Assembly: GCA_040881785.1 (NCBI GenBank)
Contig: JBBECO010000261.1
Coordinates: 1-11,401 of the forward strand
Source: JACDCA01 sp040881785
Lineage (GTDB): Bacteria; Acidobacteriota; Vicinamibacteria; Vicinamibacterales; 2-12-FULL-66-21
Direction of reading: 5' to 3'
Length of the DNA: 11,401 bases
Positions 4,996-11,401 of the stretch are shown one piece after another. A model generated the notes under the pieces. The model worked only from the letters and a program-made list of their open reading frames with translations. It ran no database searches and was not told where the DNA came from. How positions within the stretch are numbered: position 1 is the stretch's first letter; each line of letters starts with the position of its first letter. A program made the translations under genes and the position numbers.

Positions 4996-6333
4996 ATGCA
5001 GCCCATGTCCCCGTCGCGGATGCTTTCTCTGGCCCTTCTGCTCCTCCTGCCGCTGACCGGAGGAGGCGTGGGCGCGCAGGCGCCACAGCAGCCGCCCGCG
5101 CAAAAACCGCCCGCGGCGCAACCGCCAGCAACACAGCCCCCGGCAACGCAGCCTCGGGACCCGCAGCGGCAGGTGATCCGCCGGCAGCTCGACATCATCA
5201 CGACCGACGTGATCGTGCGCGACAACCGGGGGCAGTTCGTGGCCGATCTGAAGAAAGAGGAGTTCGAAGTCCTCGAAGACGGCGTGCCGCAGGAAGTGCA
5301 GTCCTTCGTGCTGACGCACGGCGGTCGCGTCTACAACCAGACGCTTCCGGCCCCCCCGAAGCAGCAGCCCGGGATCATCCTGCCCCCGTCGCGCCCGACC
5401 AACGACGCGGCCGGCCGCATCTTCGTCATCTTCGTCGACGACCTGCACCTCGATTTCCGGAACACCGGACGCATCCGCGACCTGTTCAAGAAGGTCGCCG
5501 ACGAGCTGATTCATGAAGGCGACATGTTCGCGATCGTCTCCAGCGGTCCGGCCTCGATTGAAATCCCGCTCACCTACGACCGCCGGCGGCTGGACGAAGC
5601 GCTGAAGAAGGTGACCGGCGGCGGCCTGGCGCCGAAGGACATCCTCGAGGCGCCGGAAGGGGCGGAGGGGCCGCCGGAGATCCGCTATCGCGCCCACACC
5701 GCGATGTCGACGGTCTACGACATGCTCCGCGGCCTCGAGCAGGTCCATAACCGGCGGAAAGCGATCATCTATATCAGCAACGGGTACGACTTCAATCCGT
5801 TCGCCGACAGCCGGCGCAAGATCATGAACGAGCGGTTCCAGCGCCTCTCCCGCACGGGTGAAGACGATGGGGGCACGAGCGACGACATCAATCCGTTTTC
5901 GCTCGGCACGGGTAACAACCGGTTTGCGGAAGCGGACCTGGTCGGCGAGCTCGCCGAGCTCACCCGGCAGGCCAACCGGGCCAACGCCACTCTCTACACG
6001 ATCGATCCGCGCGGCCTCGTCGGCGGGCCGGACCTCGACGAGAAGATCGACATCGTGGAGTGGCAGAACCACATCGTGTCAACGCAGAGCAGCCTGCGCA
6101 CGCTGGCCGAACTCACCGGCGGCATGGCCGTGGTGAACCAGAACGATATGCGCAAGGCGCTCCAGCGGATCGACGCCGAGACCAGCGACTATTACATCCT
6201 CGGCTATTACACCAATAATCCGGATCCGCTGAAGAAGCGCCGCCGGATCGAAGTCAAAGTCAACCGGGCCGGCATGAACGTCTTCCATAAGACGTTCTAC
6301 ACGCTGCGTCCGCGGGACGCCGGGCAGAAATAG
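4996..6333 (+). CDS. Secreted VWA-domain protein (acidobacterial VWFA-related family)
   Basis: The protein has 445 residues from ATG 4996. Residues 8-28 are a signal peptide with a Leu-rich core (LALLLLLPL) ending at GAQ. A Gln/Pro/Ala low-complexity linker follows (29-58) with two near-identical AQPPATQ-like units. A small beta region with the family hallmark TTDVIVRDNRGQFVADLKKEEFEVLEDG spans about 69-96. The VWA domain starts at RIFVIFVDDLH (141-151) and includes KAIIYISNG (255-263) and TLYTIDPRG (332-340). A C-terminal beta segment ends in SDYYILGYYT and the RRRIEVKVNR strand. The metal site DxSxS is replaced by DDLHL (148-152), so classic metal-dependent binding is doubtful. This agrees with the TIGR03436-type proteins abundant in Acidobacteriota, whose role is unknown. 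ATG 4894 would start inside the upstream gene and is rejected in favour of the start after TATAAT. Confidence 0.9.
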   Translation: MQPMSPSRMLSLALLLLLPLTGGGVGAQAPQQPPAQKPPAAQPPATQPPATQPRDPQRQVIRRQLDIITTDVIVRDNRGQFVADLKKEEFEVLEDGVPQEVQSFVLTHGGRVYNQTLPAPPKQQPGIILPPSRPTNDAAGRIFVIFVDDLHLDFRNTGRIRDLFKKVADELIHEGDMFAIVSSGPASIEIPLTYDRRRLDEALKKVTGGGLAPKDILEAPEGAEGPPEIRYRAHTAMSTVYDMLRGLEQVHNRRKAIIYISNGYDFNPFADSRRKIMNERFQRLSRTGEDDGGTSDDINPFSLGTGNNRFAEADLVGELAELTRQANRANATLYTIDPRGLVGGPDLDEKIDIVEWQNHIVSTQSSLRTLAELTGGMAVVNQNDMRKALQRIDAETSDYYILGYYTNNPDPLKKRRRIEVKVNRAGMNVFHKTFYTLRPRDAGQK

Positions 6334-6356
6334 CCGGAGCCTTTTTACGCGGCAGT

Positions 6357-6400
6357 CACGGCGCGTTCACACCGTCGCCACACGGCGCGGTCACACTGTC
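6357..6400 (+). repeat. Direct repeat of 20 bp upstream of the receptor gene
   Basis: The units 6357-6376 (CACGGCGCGTTCACACCGTC) and 6381-6400 (CACGGCGCGGTCACACTGTC) match at 18 of 20 positions and are 24 bp apart. They lie between the VWA stop and the -10-like TATACT at 6420. Position and spacing suit a tandem operator for a regulator; this is inference. No other gene-like content is seen between 6334 and 6507. Confidence 0.5.
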
Positions 6401-6419
6401 TGCGGCCTCGATTCACTGA

Positions 6420-6455
6420 TATACTCTGCTGGCTTGCGGCGTGTCCGTCTGCCGC
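6420..6455 (+). promoter_or_regulatory. Candidate -10 element and leader hairpin of the receptor gene
   Basis: TATACT (6420-6425, five of six to the -10 consensus) has no good -35 partner but lies 20 bp after a direct repeat. The leader of about 75 nt contains a short stem GCGGC (6436-6440) with GCCGC (6451-6455), then a CA dinucleotide run and a T run, before the GGGAG ribosome site at 6495-6499. Confidence 0.3.
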
Positions 6456-6507
6456 GGGGCAACACACACACCTTTTTGTTCATACTTGTTTTCTGGGAGT
6501 GCCCTTG

Positions 6508-9500
6508 ATGAAGCGCTTGTTGTACGCCGCCTCGTGGCTGGGTAGCCGAGTCGTAGTCTGTTTCGTGATGTGCATGCTGGCGATGACTGCCACGGCAGCC
6601 GCGCAGGGTGTCACGACCGGCTCACTGGCCGGCATCGTGAAAGACTCGCAGGAGAGGCCCGTGGACGGGGCGACGGTATTCGCCATGCACGTGCCGTCGG
6701 GCACGACCTACGAGGCGACGACGCGCCCCGACGGCCGGTTCGCGATCATCGGCATGCGTGTCGGCGGACCGTACTCGGTGACGGTTGCCCACGCCGGCAC
6801 CGGCAACGCGTTCGTGCCGCAGACGCAGGAGGCGGTCACCGTGAACCTGGGCGTCGCGACCGACCTGACCTTCACGGTGACGCCGATCACCGTGACCGAG
6901 TCCGTGACCGTCACCGGCGCGAGCGACCCGGTCTTCGCCTCGGACCGCACCGGCGCGGCCACGCAGATCAGCCGGCTGGAGATCGCCAACCTGCCGACGA
7001 TTTCGAACCGGATCGATTCGGTCGCACGGCTGACGCCCCAGTCGGCCGGCGGGCTGTCGTTCGGCGGCGTCGACAATCGTCTGAACAACATCACGATCGA
7101 CGGCGCGGCCTTCAACAACTCGTTCGGTCTCGCCGGTTCACCCGGTGACCGCACCGGGGTCGCGCCGATCTCACTCAATGCCATCGAGCAGGTGCAGGTC
7201 AATATCGCCCCCTACGACGTGCGGCAGGGCAACTTCATCGGCGCGGGCGTGAACAGCGTCACACGCAGCGGCACGAACCGGTTCCGCGGCTCGCTCTATC
7301 ACGAGATGCGCGACGACAGCATGGTCGGCACCAAGGCTGGCGACAACGACTTCAATCCCGGGACGTTCGAGTTCCGCAACACCGGCGGGTGGGTGTCGGG
7401 GCCGATCCTGCAGAACAAGCTGTTCTTCTTCGGCAACTACGAGGACGAACTCGAATCGCGTCCGGCCACGACCTTCCGGGCCAACACCGGTGGCGAGACC
7501 GTGGGCGGCTCGATCACCCGCGTGCTGAAGACGGACCTCGACGGCCTGTCGGCCTTCCTCGGATCGAACTTCGATTACGAGACGGGTGGTTACCAGGACT
7601 ACCCTGGCGAAATCCCCGGCAAGCGATTCCTGTTGAAGACCGATTTCAACCTGAACAACAACCACAAGTTCACGGCGCGATACAGCCAGCTCGACTCCGA
7701 GACGTTCCAGCTCGTGTCCAACTCGTCGTCGCTCGGATTCGGCAACCGCCGCACGCGCACCGATGCGTTGAACTTCGAGAACTCGAATTACTCGATCCTC
7801 GAGAACATCAAGGGGGGCTCGGGCGAGTGGAACTCGGTATGGGGCAACAGCGTCGCCAATAACTTCGTGGTGGGCTACAGCTCCCACGACGAGAGCCGCG
7901 GCGCGCTCACGACCCTCTTCCCCATGGTCGACATCCTCAACGCCGGGTTGACCTACACGACGTTCGGTTCCGAGCCGTTCACACCCAACAACGAGCTGCG
8001 CTACAAGTCGTTCCAGGTCAAGAACGACATCACGAAGTTTGGCGAGCGGCATTCGTTCGTCGGCGGCGTGTCGTTCCAGAACTACGAGTCCGAAAACGTC
8101 TTCTTCCCCGGCTCACAGAGCGCGTACGTCTACCGCTCGCTGGACGACTTCTACACCGACGCCGCCGATTATCTGGCGAACCCGAACCGGACGACGTCGC
8201 CGGTGAACCTGCGCCGGTTCCAGGTGCGCTGGAGCAACATCCCGGGTCTCGAGAAGCCGATCCAGCCGCTCAAGGTGAAGTATGTCGGCGCCTATGCGCA
8301 GGACGACTGGCGGCCCCGGTCGAACCTCACGCTGACGCTGGGGCTCCGCATGGACGTCCCATTCTTCGACGAGACCGGCTACACGAACCCGATCGCCAAC
8401 GCGCTGACGTTCCGCGATGAGACCGGCGCCTCCGTGCAGTACGAAACACAGAAGCTGCCCGACCCGAACGTGTTATGGTCGCCGCGCTTCGGCTTCAACT
8501 GGTCGGTCAATCCCGACCGCGGCACGCAGGTCCGTGGCGGATCGGGCATCTTCGCCGGGCCGCCCGCGTACGTCTGGATCTCGAACCAGATCGGCGAGAA
8601 CGGTATGCTCACCGGGTTCGAGCAGCTCGAGAACACCACGGCGCGGCCGTTCAACCCCGACCCGAACCACTACAAGCCGGCTACCGTGACCGGCGCGCCG
8701 GCGTCCAGCACCGGGCTGGCCGTGACCGATCCGGACTTCAAGTTTCCCCAGGTATGGAGGACGAACATCGCGCTTGATCACAAGCTGCCGATGGGTTTCA
8801 CCGGCACCGGCGAGTTCATCTACAACCGCGACGTGAACGGCATCTACTACATCAACGCGAACCTGGAGCCGGCCAACAGCGCCTTCGTCGGCGCGGACAG
8901 CCGTCCGCGGTGGATCGGGGGGAACGCGGCGACCCGCATCAACTCGGACATCACGAGCAACATCGTCCTGAAGAACCAGAACGTCGGGCGCTCGTGGAAC
9001 GTTGCGGCGTCGCTGACGCGCACGTTCAACGCGGGCCTCTTCGTCAAGGCCGCCTACAGCTACGGCAAGGCTGAGAATACGATCGACCCGGGGTCCATCG
9101 CGTTCGGCTCGTGGAACAACAACCAGCACGCGGGTGACCCGAACAACCCCGGCCTGGGCTACTCGTTCTCGATGCCGGGCCACCGGGTGTTCGCGGCCGT
9201 GTCGTACACGAAGGAGTACTTCGGCTTCGGCGCGACGACCGTGTCGGCGTTCATCGAGCGCCGTCCGGGCGGTCAGTCCAATTACGTGTTCGGCGGCGAC
9301 ATGAACGGCGACGGCGGTAGCAGCAACGACCTGATCTACATCCATCGCGACCAGTCGGAGATGAACTTCCAGACGTTCACGACCGGCGGCATCACCTTCA
9401 CCGCCGCGCAGCAGGCAACGGCCTGGGACGCCTATATCGCGCAGGACCCGTACCTGAGCGAGCGCCGCGGCCAGTATGCCGAGCGCGGTGGCGTGTTCCT

Positions 9501-9810
9501 GCCGATGCTCACGCGAATGGACGTCAGCGTCGCGCAGGATATCTTCCGGGACCTGGGCGGCCGGCGGCACGCGCTCCAGTTCCGCGTTGATGCCATCAAT
9601 TTCGGCAACCTGCTCAACAGTGACTGGGGCGTCAGCCAGCGCCTCGTCAACAACCAGCCGCTGCAGCCGCAGACGACGGCCGCTGGCAACCCGTCGCTCT
9701 ACCGCCTGCGCGTCGTCAACAGTAAGTTGATGTCGCAGTCGTACGAGCCGACGTCCGGGATCGGCGACGTCTATCAGATCCGCTTCGCGCTGCGCTACTC
9801 GTTCAACTAG
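6508..9810 (+). CDS. Oar-like TonB-dependent outer-membrane receptor with N-terminal carboxypeptidase-regulatory domain
   Basis: The protein has 1100 residues from ATG 6508, eight bases after GGGAG. GTG 6499 would overlap that ribosome site and is less likely. Residues 1-33 are a signal peptide (MKRLL, hydrophobic core, cut near TAAAQ|G). A carboxypeptidase-regulatory-like beta domain (about 37-118) shows GSLAGIVKDSQERPVDGATV and the TRPDGRFAIIGMRVGGPYSV pattern. A plug domain (about 125-255) includes SVTVTG, a VDNRLNNITIDGA stretch and VNSVTRSGTNRFRGSLY. The remaining 850 residues are a large beta barrel with many alternating aromatic strands, ending VYQIRFALRYSFN, with an aromatic at the penultimate position as in outer-membrane barrels. 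The family imports large ligands using TonB energy. In Acidobacteriota such receptors are numerous and are usually suspected of taking up carbohydrates or peptides, but the ligand cannot be told here. A strong terminator follows. Confidence 0.95.
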   Translation: MKRLLYAASWLGSRVVVCFVMCMLAMTATAAAQGVTTGSLAGIVKDSQERPVDGATVFAMHVPSGTTYEATTRPDGRFAIIGMRVGGPYSVTVAHAGTGNAFVPQTQEAVTVNLGVATDLTFTVTPITVTESVTVTGASDPVFASDRTGAATQISRLEIANLPTISNRIDSVARLTPQSAGGLSFGGVDNRLNNITIDGAAFNNSFGLAGSPGDRTGVAPISLNAIEQVQVNIAPYDVRQGNFIGAGVNSVTRSGTNRFRGSLYHEMRDDSMVGTKAGDNDFNPGTFEFRNTGGWVSGPILQNKLFFFGNYEDELESRPATTFRANTGGETVGGSITRVLKTDLDGLSAFLGSNFDYETGGYQDYPGEIPGKRFLLKTDFNLNNNHKFTARYSQLDSETFQLVSNSSSLGFGNRRTRTDALNFENSNYSILENIKGGSGEWNSVWGNSVANNFVVGYSSHDESRGALTTLFPMVDILNAGLTYTTFGSEPFTPNNELRYKSFQVKNDITKFGERHSFVGGVSFQNYESENVFFPGSQSAYVYRSLDDFYTDAADYLANPNRTTSPVNLRRFQVRWSNIPGLEKPIQPLKVKYVGAYAQDDWRPRSNLTLTLGLRMDVPFFDETGYTNPIANALTFRDETGASVQYETQKLPDPNVLWSPRFGFNWSVNPDRGTQVRGGSGIFAGPPAYVWISNQIGENGMLTGFEQLENTTARPFNPDPNHYKPATVTGAPASSTGLAVTDPDFKFPQVWRTNIALDHKLPMGFTGTGEFIYNRDVNGIYYINANLEPANSAFVGADSRPRWIGGNAATRINSDITSNIVLKNQNVGRSWNVAASLTRTFNAGLFVKAAYSYGKAENTIDPGSIAFGSWNNNQHAGDPNNPGLGYSFSMPGHRVFAAVSYTKEYFGFGATTVSAFIERRPGGQSNYVFGGDMNGDGGSSNDLIYIHRDQSEMNFQTFTTGGITFTAAQQATAWDAYIAQDPYLSERRGQYAERGGVFLPMLTRMDVSVAQDIFRDLGGRRHALQFRVDAINFGNLLNSDWGVSQRLVNNQPLQPQTTAAGNPSLYRLRVVNSKLMSQSYEPTSGIGDVYQIRFALRYSFN

Positions 9811-9830
9811 GCGCGGGCGCGTACGTTCCG

Positions 9831-9869
9831 AACGCCCGGGTCTCTCTGGAGGCCCGGGCGTTTTCTTTG
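9831..9869 (+). terminator. Rho-independent terminator of the receptor gene
   Basis: A perfect 10-bp stem, AACGCCCGGG (9831-9840) with CCCGGGCGTT (9853-9862), has a 12-nt loop and is followed by TTCTTTG. It lies 20 bp after the receptor stop. The opposite strand has no good T run right of the stem, so it acts mainly on the plus strand. Confidence 0.85.
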
Positions 9870-9876
9870 TACGACC

Positions 9877-10749
9877 TTACATCAGCCCCCTGATGGTCGC
9901 CCGCACACGCGCGATCGCTTCCTTGAGGTAGTGGAGGTCCATCTCGACGCCGATGAAATCCACGCCGAGCGCCGCGGCCGCCACCGCGCTCGATCCCAGC
10001 CCCAGAAACGGGTCCATCGCCAGCGTCACTCGCGAGAGCCCGTGGAGCTTGAAGCAGTACTCGGGCAGGCGGGGCGGGAAGGTGGCCGGGTGCGGCCGGT
10101 CCTTGTCGCGGCTCTGGATGGTGCTGTAGGGGATGAACCACGTGTTGCCCCGGCACCGCCGGTTGCCACTCCCGGACCGCCACCGGGCGACGTTCGAGGC
10201 GTCCTGATACGGCACACCGATCGACTGCCGGTCGAGCGGCGTGTGGCCGTCCGGCGTGAAATGAAAGACGAACTCGTGGCAGTCGTTGACGAACCGGTCG
10301 CTGTTGATCGGCTTGTAATGGCCGACGGCCACGTCGTCGGGGAGGCCCGGCAGCTTGTCGATGGCAATCGACTTCACCCAGTGAATCGTGTTCTGGAGCT
10401 GGAAGTGGGGGCGGGCCGCTTGCGCGACATCCAGGGCCGTCCAGGGGTCGGTCGGCTTGGCGCCCACGTTCAGAAACAGCGAGCCCTTCGGCGCAAGCGC
10501 CAGCCGCGCGGCGGCAATCCAGCGCCCCGACCATTCCAGGTAGGCCTCGCGCGGCATCGTGTCTTCGTAGCTGCGATACCGGATCCCGAGGTTATACGGG
10601 GGTGACGTGACGATCGCGGAGACGGAGCCCGGCGCGAGCGCCGCGAAGACGTCCAGGCAGTCGCCGCGATAGAACCGCAGCGTGCATCGGGGCGCCTCGA
10701 TGGTCGTATGCGGGCGGGGGATGGACGGTGATGTACGGGCGCGCGTCAC
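9877..10749 (-). CDS. Orphan site-specific DNA methyltransferase (N4-cytosine / N6-adenine, beta-type motif order)
   Basis: The protein has 290 residues. It transfers a methyl group from SAM to the exocyclic amine of a DNA base. The catalytic motif IV is TSPPYNLG (48-55). The SAM-binding motif I, DPFLGLGSSAV (246-256), lies near the C terminus, followed by FIGVEMD (265-271). Motif IV before motif I defines the beta-type order. RPHPATFPPRLPE (218-230) is the typical stretch just before motif I. The middle section (about 130-215, with GNTWFIPYSTIQSRDKDR) probably holds the target recognition. TSPPY is frequent in N4-cytosine enzymes but occurs in adenine enzymes too. The start is GTG 10749, with only a weak ribosome site and no other start before the conserved region. 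No restriction endonuclease gene adjoins it, so it may be a regulatory or solitary enzyme. The gene converges on the receptor gene. Confidence 0.93.
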   Translation of the reverse strand: MTRARTSPSIPRPHTTIEAPRCTLRFYRGDCLDVFAALAPGSVSAIVTSPPYNLGIRYRSYEDTMPREAYLEWSGRWIAAARLALAPKGSLFLNVGAKPTDPWTALDVAQAARPHFQLQNTIHWVKSIAIDKLPGLPDDVAVGHYKPINSDRFVNDCHEFVFHFTPDGHTPLDRQSIGVPYQDASNVARWRSGSGNRRCRGNTWFIPYSTIQSRDKDRPHPATFPPRLPEYCFKLHGLSRVTLAMDPFLGLGSSAVAAAALGVDFIGVEMDLHYLKEAIARVRATIRGLM

Positions 10750-10799
10750 GTGGTCTGGTCTGCCTGCTGGATGGATGGGCGGTCGAGAGGAGTGTACAG

Positions 10800-10839
10800 A
10801 AAAACGCGGCGGGTTCGCGCAGGCGCGAACTCACCGCGT
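10800..10839 (-). terminator. Rho-independent terminator after the small cysteine/histidine protein
   Basis: Read on the minus strand, the inner stem GTTCGCGC / GCGCGAAC (10830-10823 with 10820-10813) has a 2-nt loop. It is extended by an outer stem ACGCGG / CCGCGT (10839-10834 with 10809-10804), and a run of five T follows (10804-10800). It lies about 25 bp after the stop at 10865 and insulates the methyltransferase gene downstream. Confidence 0.8.
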
Positions 10840-10864
10840 GCGGGGAGCCGTGAACGTCGGGTGC

Positions 10865-11068
10865 TCAGGAGGCGCGGGCTGACAGGGCGCTGAGACTGAA
10901 ACGCGCGGCCGCGAGCGTGTGATTCCGGCGATGGCCGGTGCAATCGCAGGCCGTCCCTTTTTCTTCGACGTAGGTGATTTCGCGGTTCGTGGCGATCTCG
11001 CGATAGCGGCCCGTGACGCAACCGCACCCGAGCGTCGTGAACCCAAGCAGCCGAACAAGACTCATCAT
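10865..11068 (-). CDS. Small exported (possibly lipid-anchored) protein with a CxCxxHxxxH motif
   Basis: The protein has 67 residues from ATG 11068 (66 from ATG 11065). GGGGGC lies a few bases upstream as a ribosome site. Residues 2-17 are hydrophobic with one Arg (MSLVRLLGFTTLGCGC), a short signal sequence with a lipobox-like TLGC in which Cys15 would be lipidated; the -3 residue is Thr, so this is not ideal. The mature part RYREIATNREITYVEEKG is followed by C41-x-C43-x-x-H46-x-x-x-H50, a set that could bind a metal. Codons are rich in G/C at third positions, as in the neighbours, and a strong terminator stands right after the stop. Both points support a real gene. I do not recognise a family. 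Longer plus-strand frames over the same bases lack these supports. Confidence 0.7.
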   Translation of the reverse strand: MMSLVRLLGFTTLGCGCVTGRYREIATNREITYVEEKGTACDCTGHRRNHTLAAARFSLSALSARAS

Positions 11069-11210
11069 GGCAGCCCCCGATGTGCGAGGACAGCAATCTA
11101 TGTACCGCCGAGCTCGCTATTCGGTTGGACGGACGGACTGCTCGATTTGTTCGTAAATTCATGCGGGGGAGGCTACACGCGTGGCGACGGTGCATGGAAA
11201 TAGTCGCGGC

Positions 11211-11248
11211 GGTGTCAAAAACCACGCTAATGTTGGATCGTTGACACC
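11211..11248. repeat. Inverted repeat with TTGACACC arms
   Basis: GGTGTCAA (11211-11218) and TTGACACC (11241-11248) are perfect inverted 8-bp arms around 22 bp. Each arm contains a consensus -35 hexamer TTGACA pointing outward. No convincing -10 is found at the correct distance on either side. It could be an operator, a divergent promoter or a stem-loop. Confidence 0.45.
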
Positions 11249-11275
11249 AAGAGATTGGATCCAACCTGGGAACTA

Positions 11276-11300
11276 CCAACCTCCAACTACCAACTCCCAA
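11276..11300 (-). repeat. Degenerate heptad array, unit GTTGGNN on the minus strand
   Basis: On the plus strand CCAA occurs at 11276, 11283, 11290 and 11297, in exact 7-bp register; three of the four copies are CCAAC. On the minus strand the units are GTTGG plus two variable bases. The same core appears out of register nearby: CCAAC at 11261 and GTTGG in inverted orientation near 11316 and 11339. Confidence 0.6.
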
Positions 11301-11346
11301 GCTGCAAGGAGACGGGTTGGCAGGTGGAGGCCTCAGGAGTTGGAAG

Positions 11347-11401
11347 CTAAGGGGAGCTTCGGAGCTGCTGGAAGCGATCGAGGTCATCGACCCGCTGCTT
11401 C
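11347..11401 (-). CDS. Possible C-terminal end of a further gene (5' partial)
   Basis: On the minus strand the frame is open from the window edge to a TAG at 11347-11349 and encodes 17 residues, KQRVDDLDRFQQLRSSP. They are charged, helix-like and use mostly G/C-ending codons. Heptad-type sequence follows soon after the stop, as after hemY. The plus strand is also open here (a frame containing ELLEAIEVIDPLL) but has no start codon, so the minus reading is slightly preferred. Confidence 0.3.
   Translation of the reverse strand, partial: KQRVDDLDRFQQLRSSP

Larger units (their letters stand above)
11069..11346. other. Gene-poor region with short repeats
   Basis: I see no convincing gene in this stretch of about 280 bp. 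It contains the upstream region of the small exported protein, an inverted repeat, a 10-bp palindrome (TTGGATCCAA, 11255-11264) and a heptad array. It is richer in A/T and low-complexity purine/pyrimidine runs than the coding DNA around it. Confidence 0.55.

Noticed and set aside
4873..6072. Minus-strand frame opposite the VWA gene
   Set aside because: Shadow of the VWA-related protein, which has a signal peptide and family motifs.
8473..9570. Minus-strand frame opposite the receptor barrel
   Set aside because: Arg/Val/Ala-rich shadow; the plus-strand barrel is unbroken.
9803..10534. Minus-strand frame overlapping the DNA methyltransferase
   Set aside because: It overlaps the methyltransferase gene and the receptor terminator and has no motifs.
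11276..11300. Heptad array as a CRISPR
   Set aside because: Units are only 7 bp, degenerate, without spacers of CRISPR length, and no cas gene is present.
10746..11387. Minus-strand frame of 213 codons over the gene-poor end
   Set aside because: It is low-complexity, crosses the inverted repeat, heptad array and a strong terminator, and covers the better supported small gene in another frame.

Overview
The window looks like a piece of a high-GC genome from the phylum Acidobacteriota, possibly the Vicinamibacteria. The main support is a secreted protein of the 'acidobacterial VWFA-related' family followed by a very large Oar-like TonB-dependent receptor with an N-terminal carboxypeptidase-regulatory domain, a combination typical of that phylum. 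The lineage is inferred from protein families only. A run of ten N (1221-1230) shows that this is a draft scaffold, probably from a metagenome.

Left part (58-3558, minus strand): a probable four-gene operon. It reads, in order of transcription, a stand-alone response-regulator receiver, hemE (uroporphyrinogen decarboxylase), hemY (FAD-dependent porphyrinogen oxidase, split by the N gap) and an exported class I O-methyltransferase. Junctions are tight: a 4-bp overlap, then 7 bp, then about 30 bp. Two haem-synthesis steps thus sit behind a phospho-receiver; ferrochelatase is not in the window. The last 17 codons of an unidentified plus-strand gene converge on this operon from the left edge.

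Middle (3699-6333, plus strand): a pair of uncharacterised genes, then the VWA protein. The first gene looks like a PD-(D/E)XK nuclease-fold protein with a histone-H1-like Lys/Ala/Pro tail. The second has no ATG, GTG or TTG start near its conserved N terminus. It appears to start at CTG 4296, directly after and in the same frame as the TAA of the first gene. This pair is the best candidate for an undescribed system here. The VWA gene has a perfect TATAAT exactly 6 nt before its ATG, the geometry of a leaderless mRNA. The receiver-hemE operon shows the same geometry.

Right part (6334-11401): a 174-bp regulatory gap with a 20-bp direct repeat, the 1100-residue receptor, a clear terminator, an orphan DNA methyltransferase (minus), and a small minus-strand exported protein with a CxCxxHxxxH motif and its own terminator. 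A gene-poor stretch follows with an inverted repeat, a palindrome and a degenerate 7-bp array, then possibly the last codons of another minus-strand gene. Degenerate heptad arrays occur at two places (683-707 and 11276-11300), both in exact 7-bp register.
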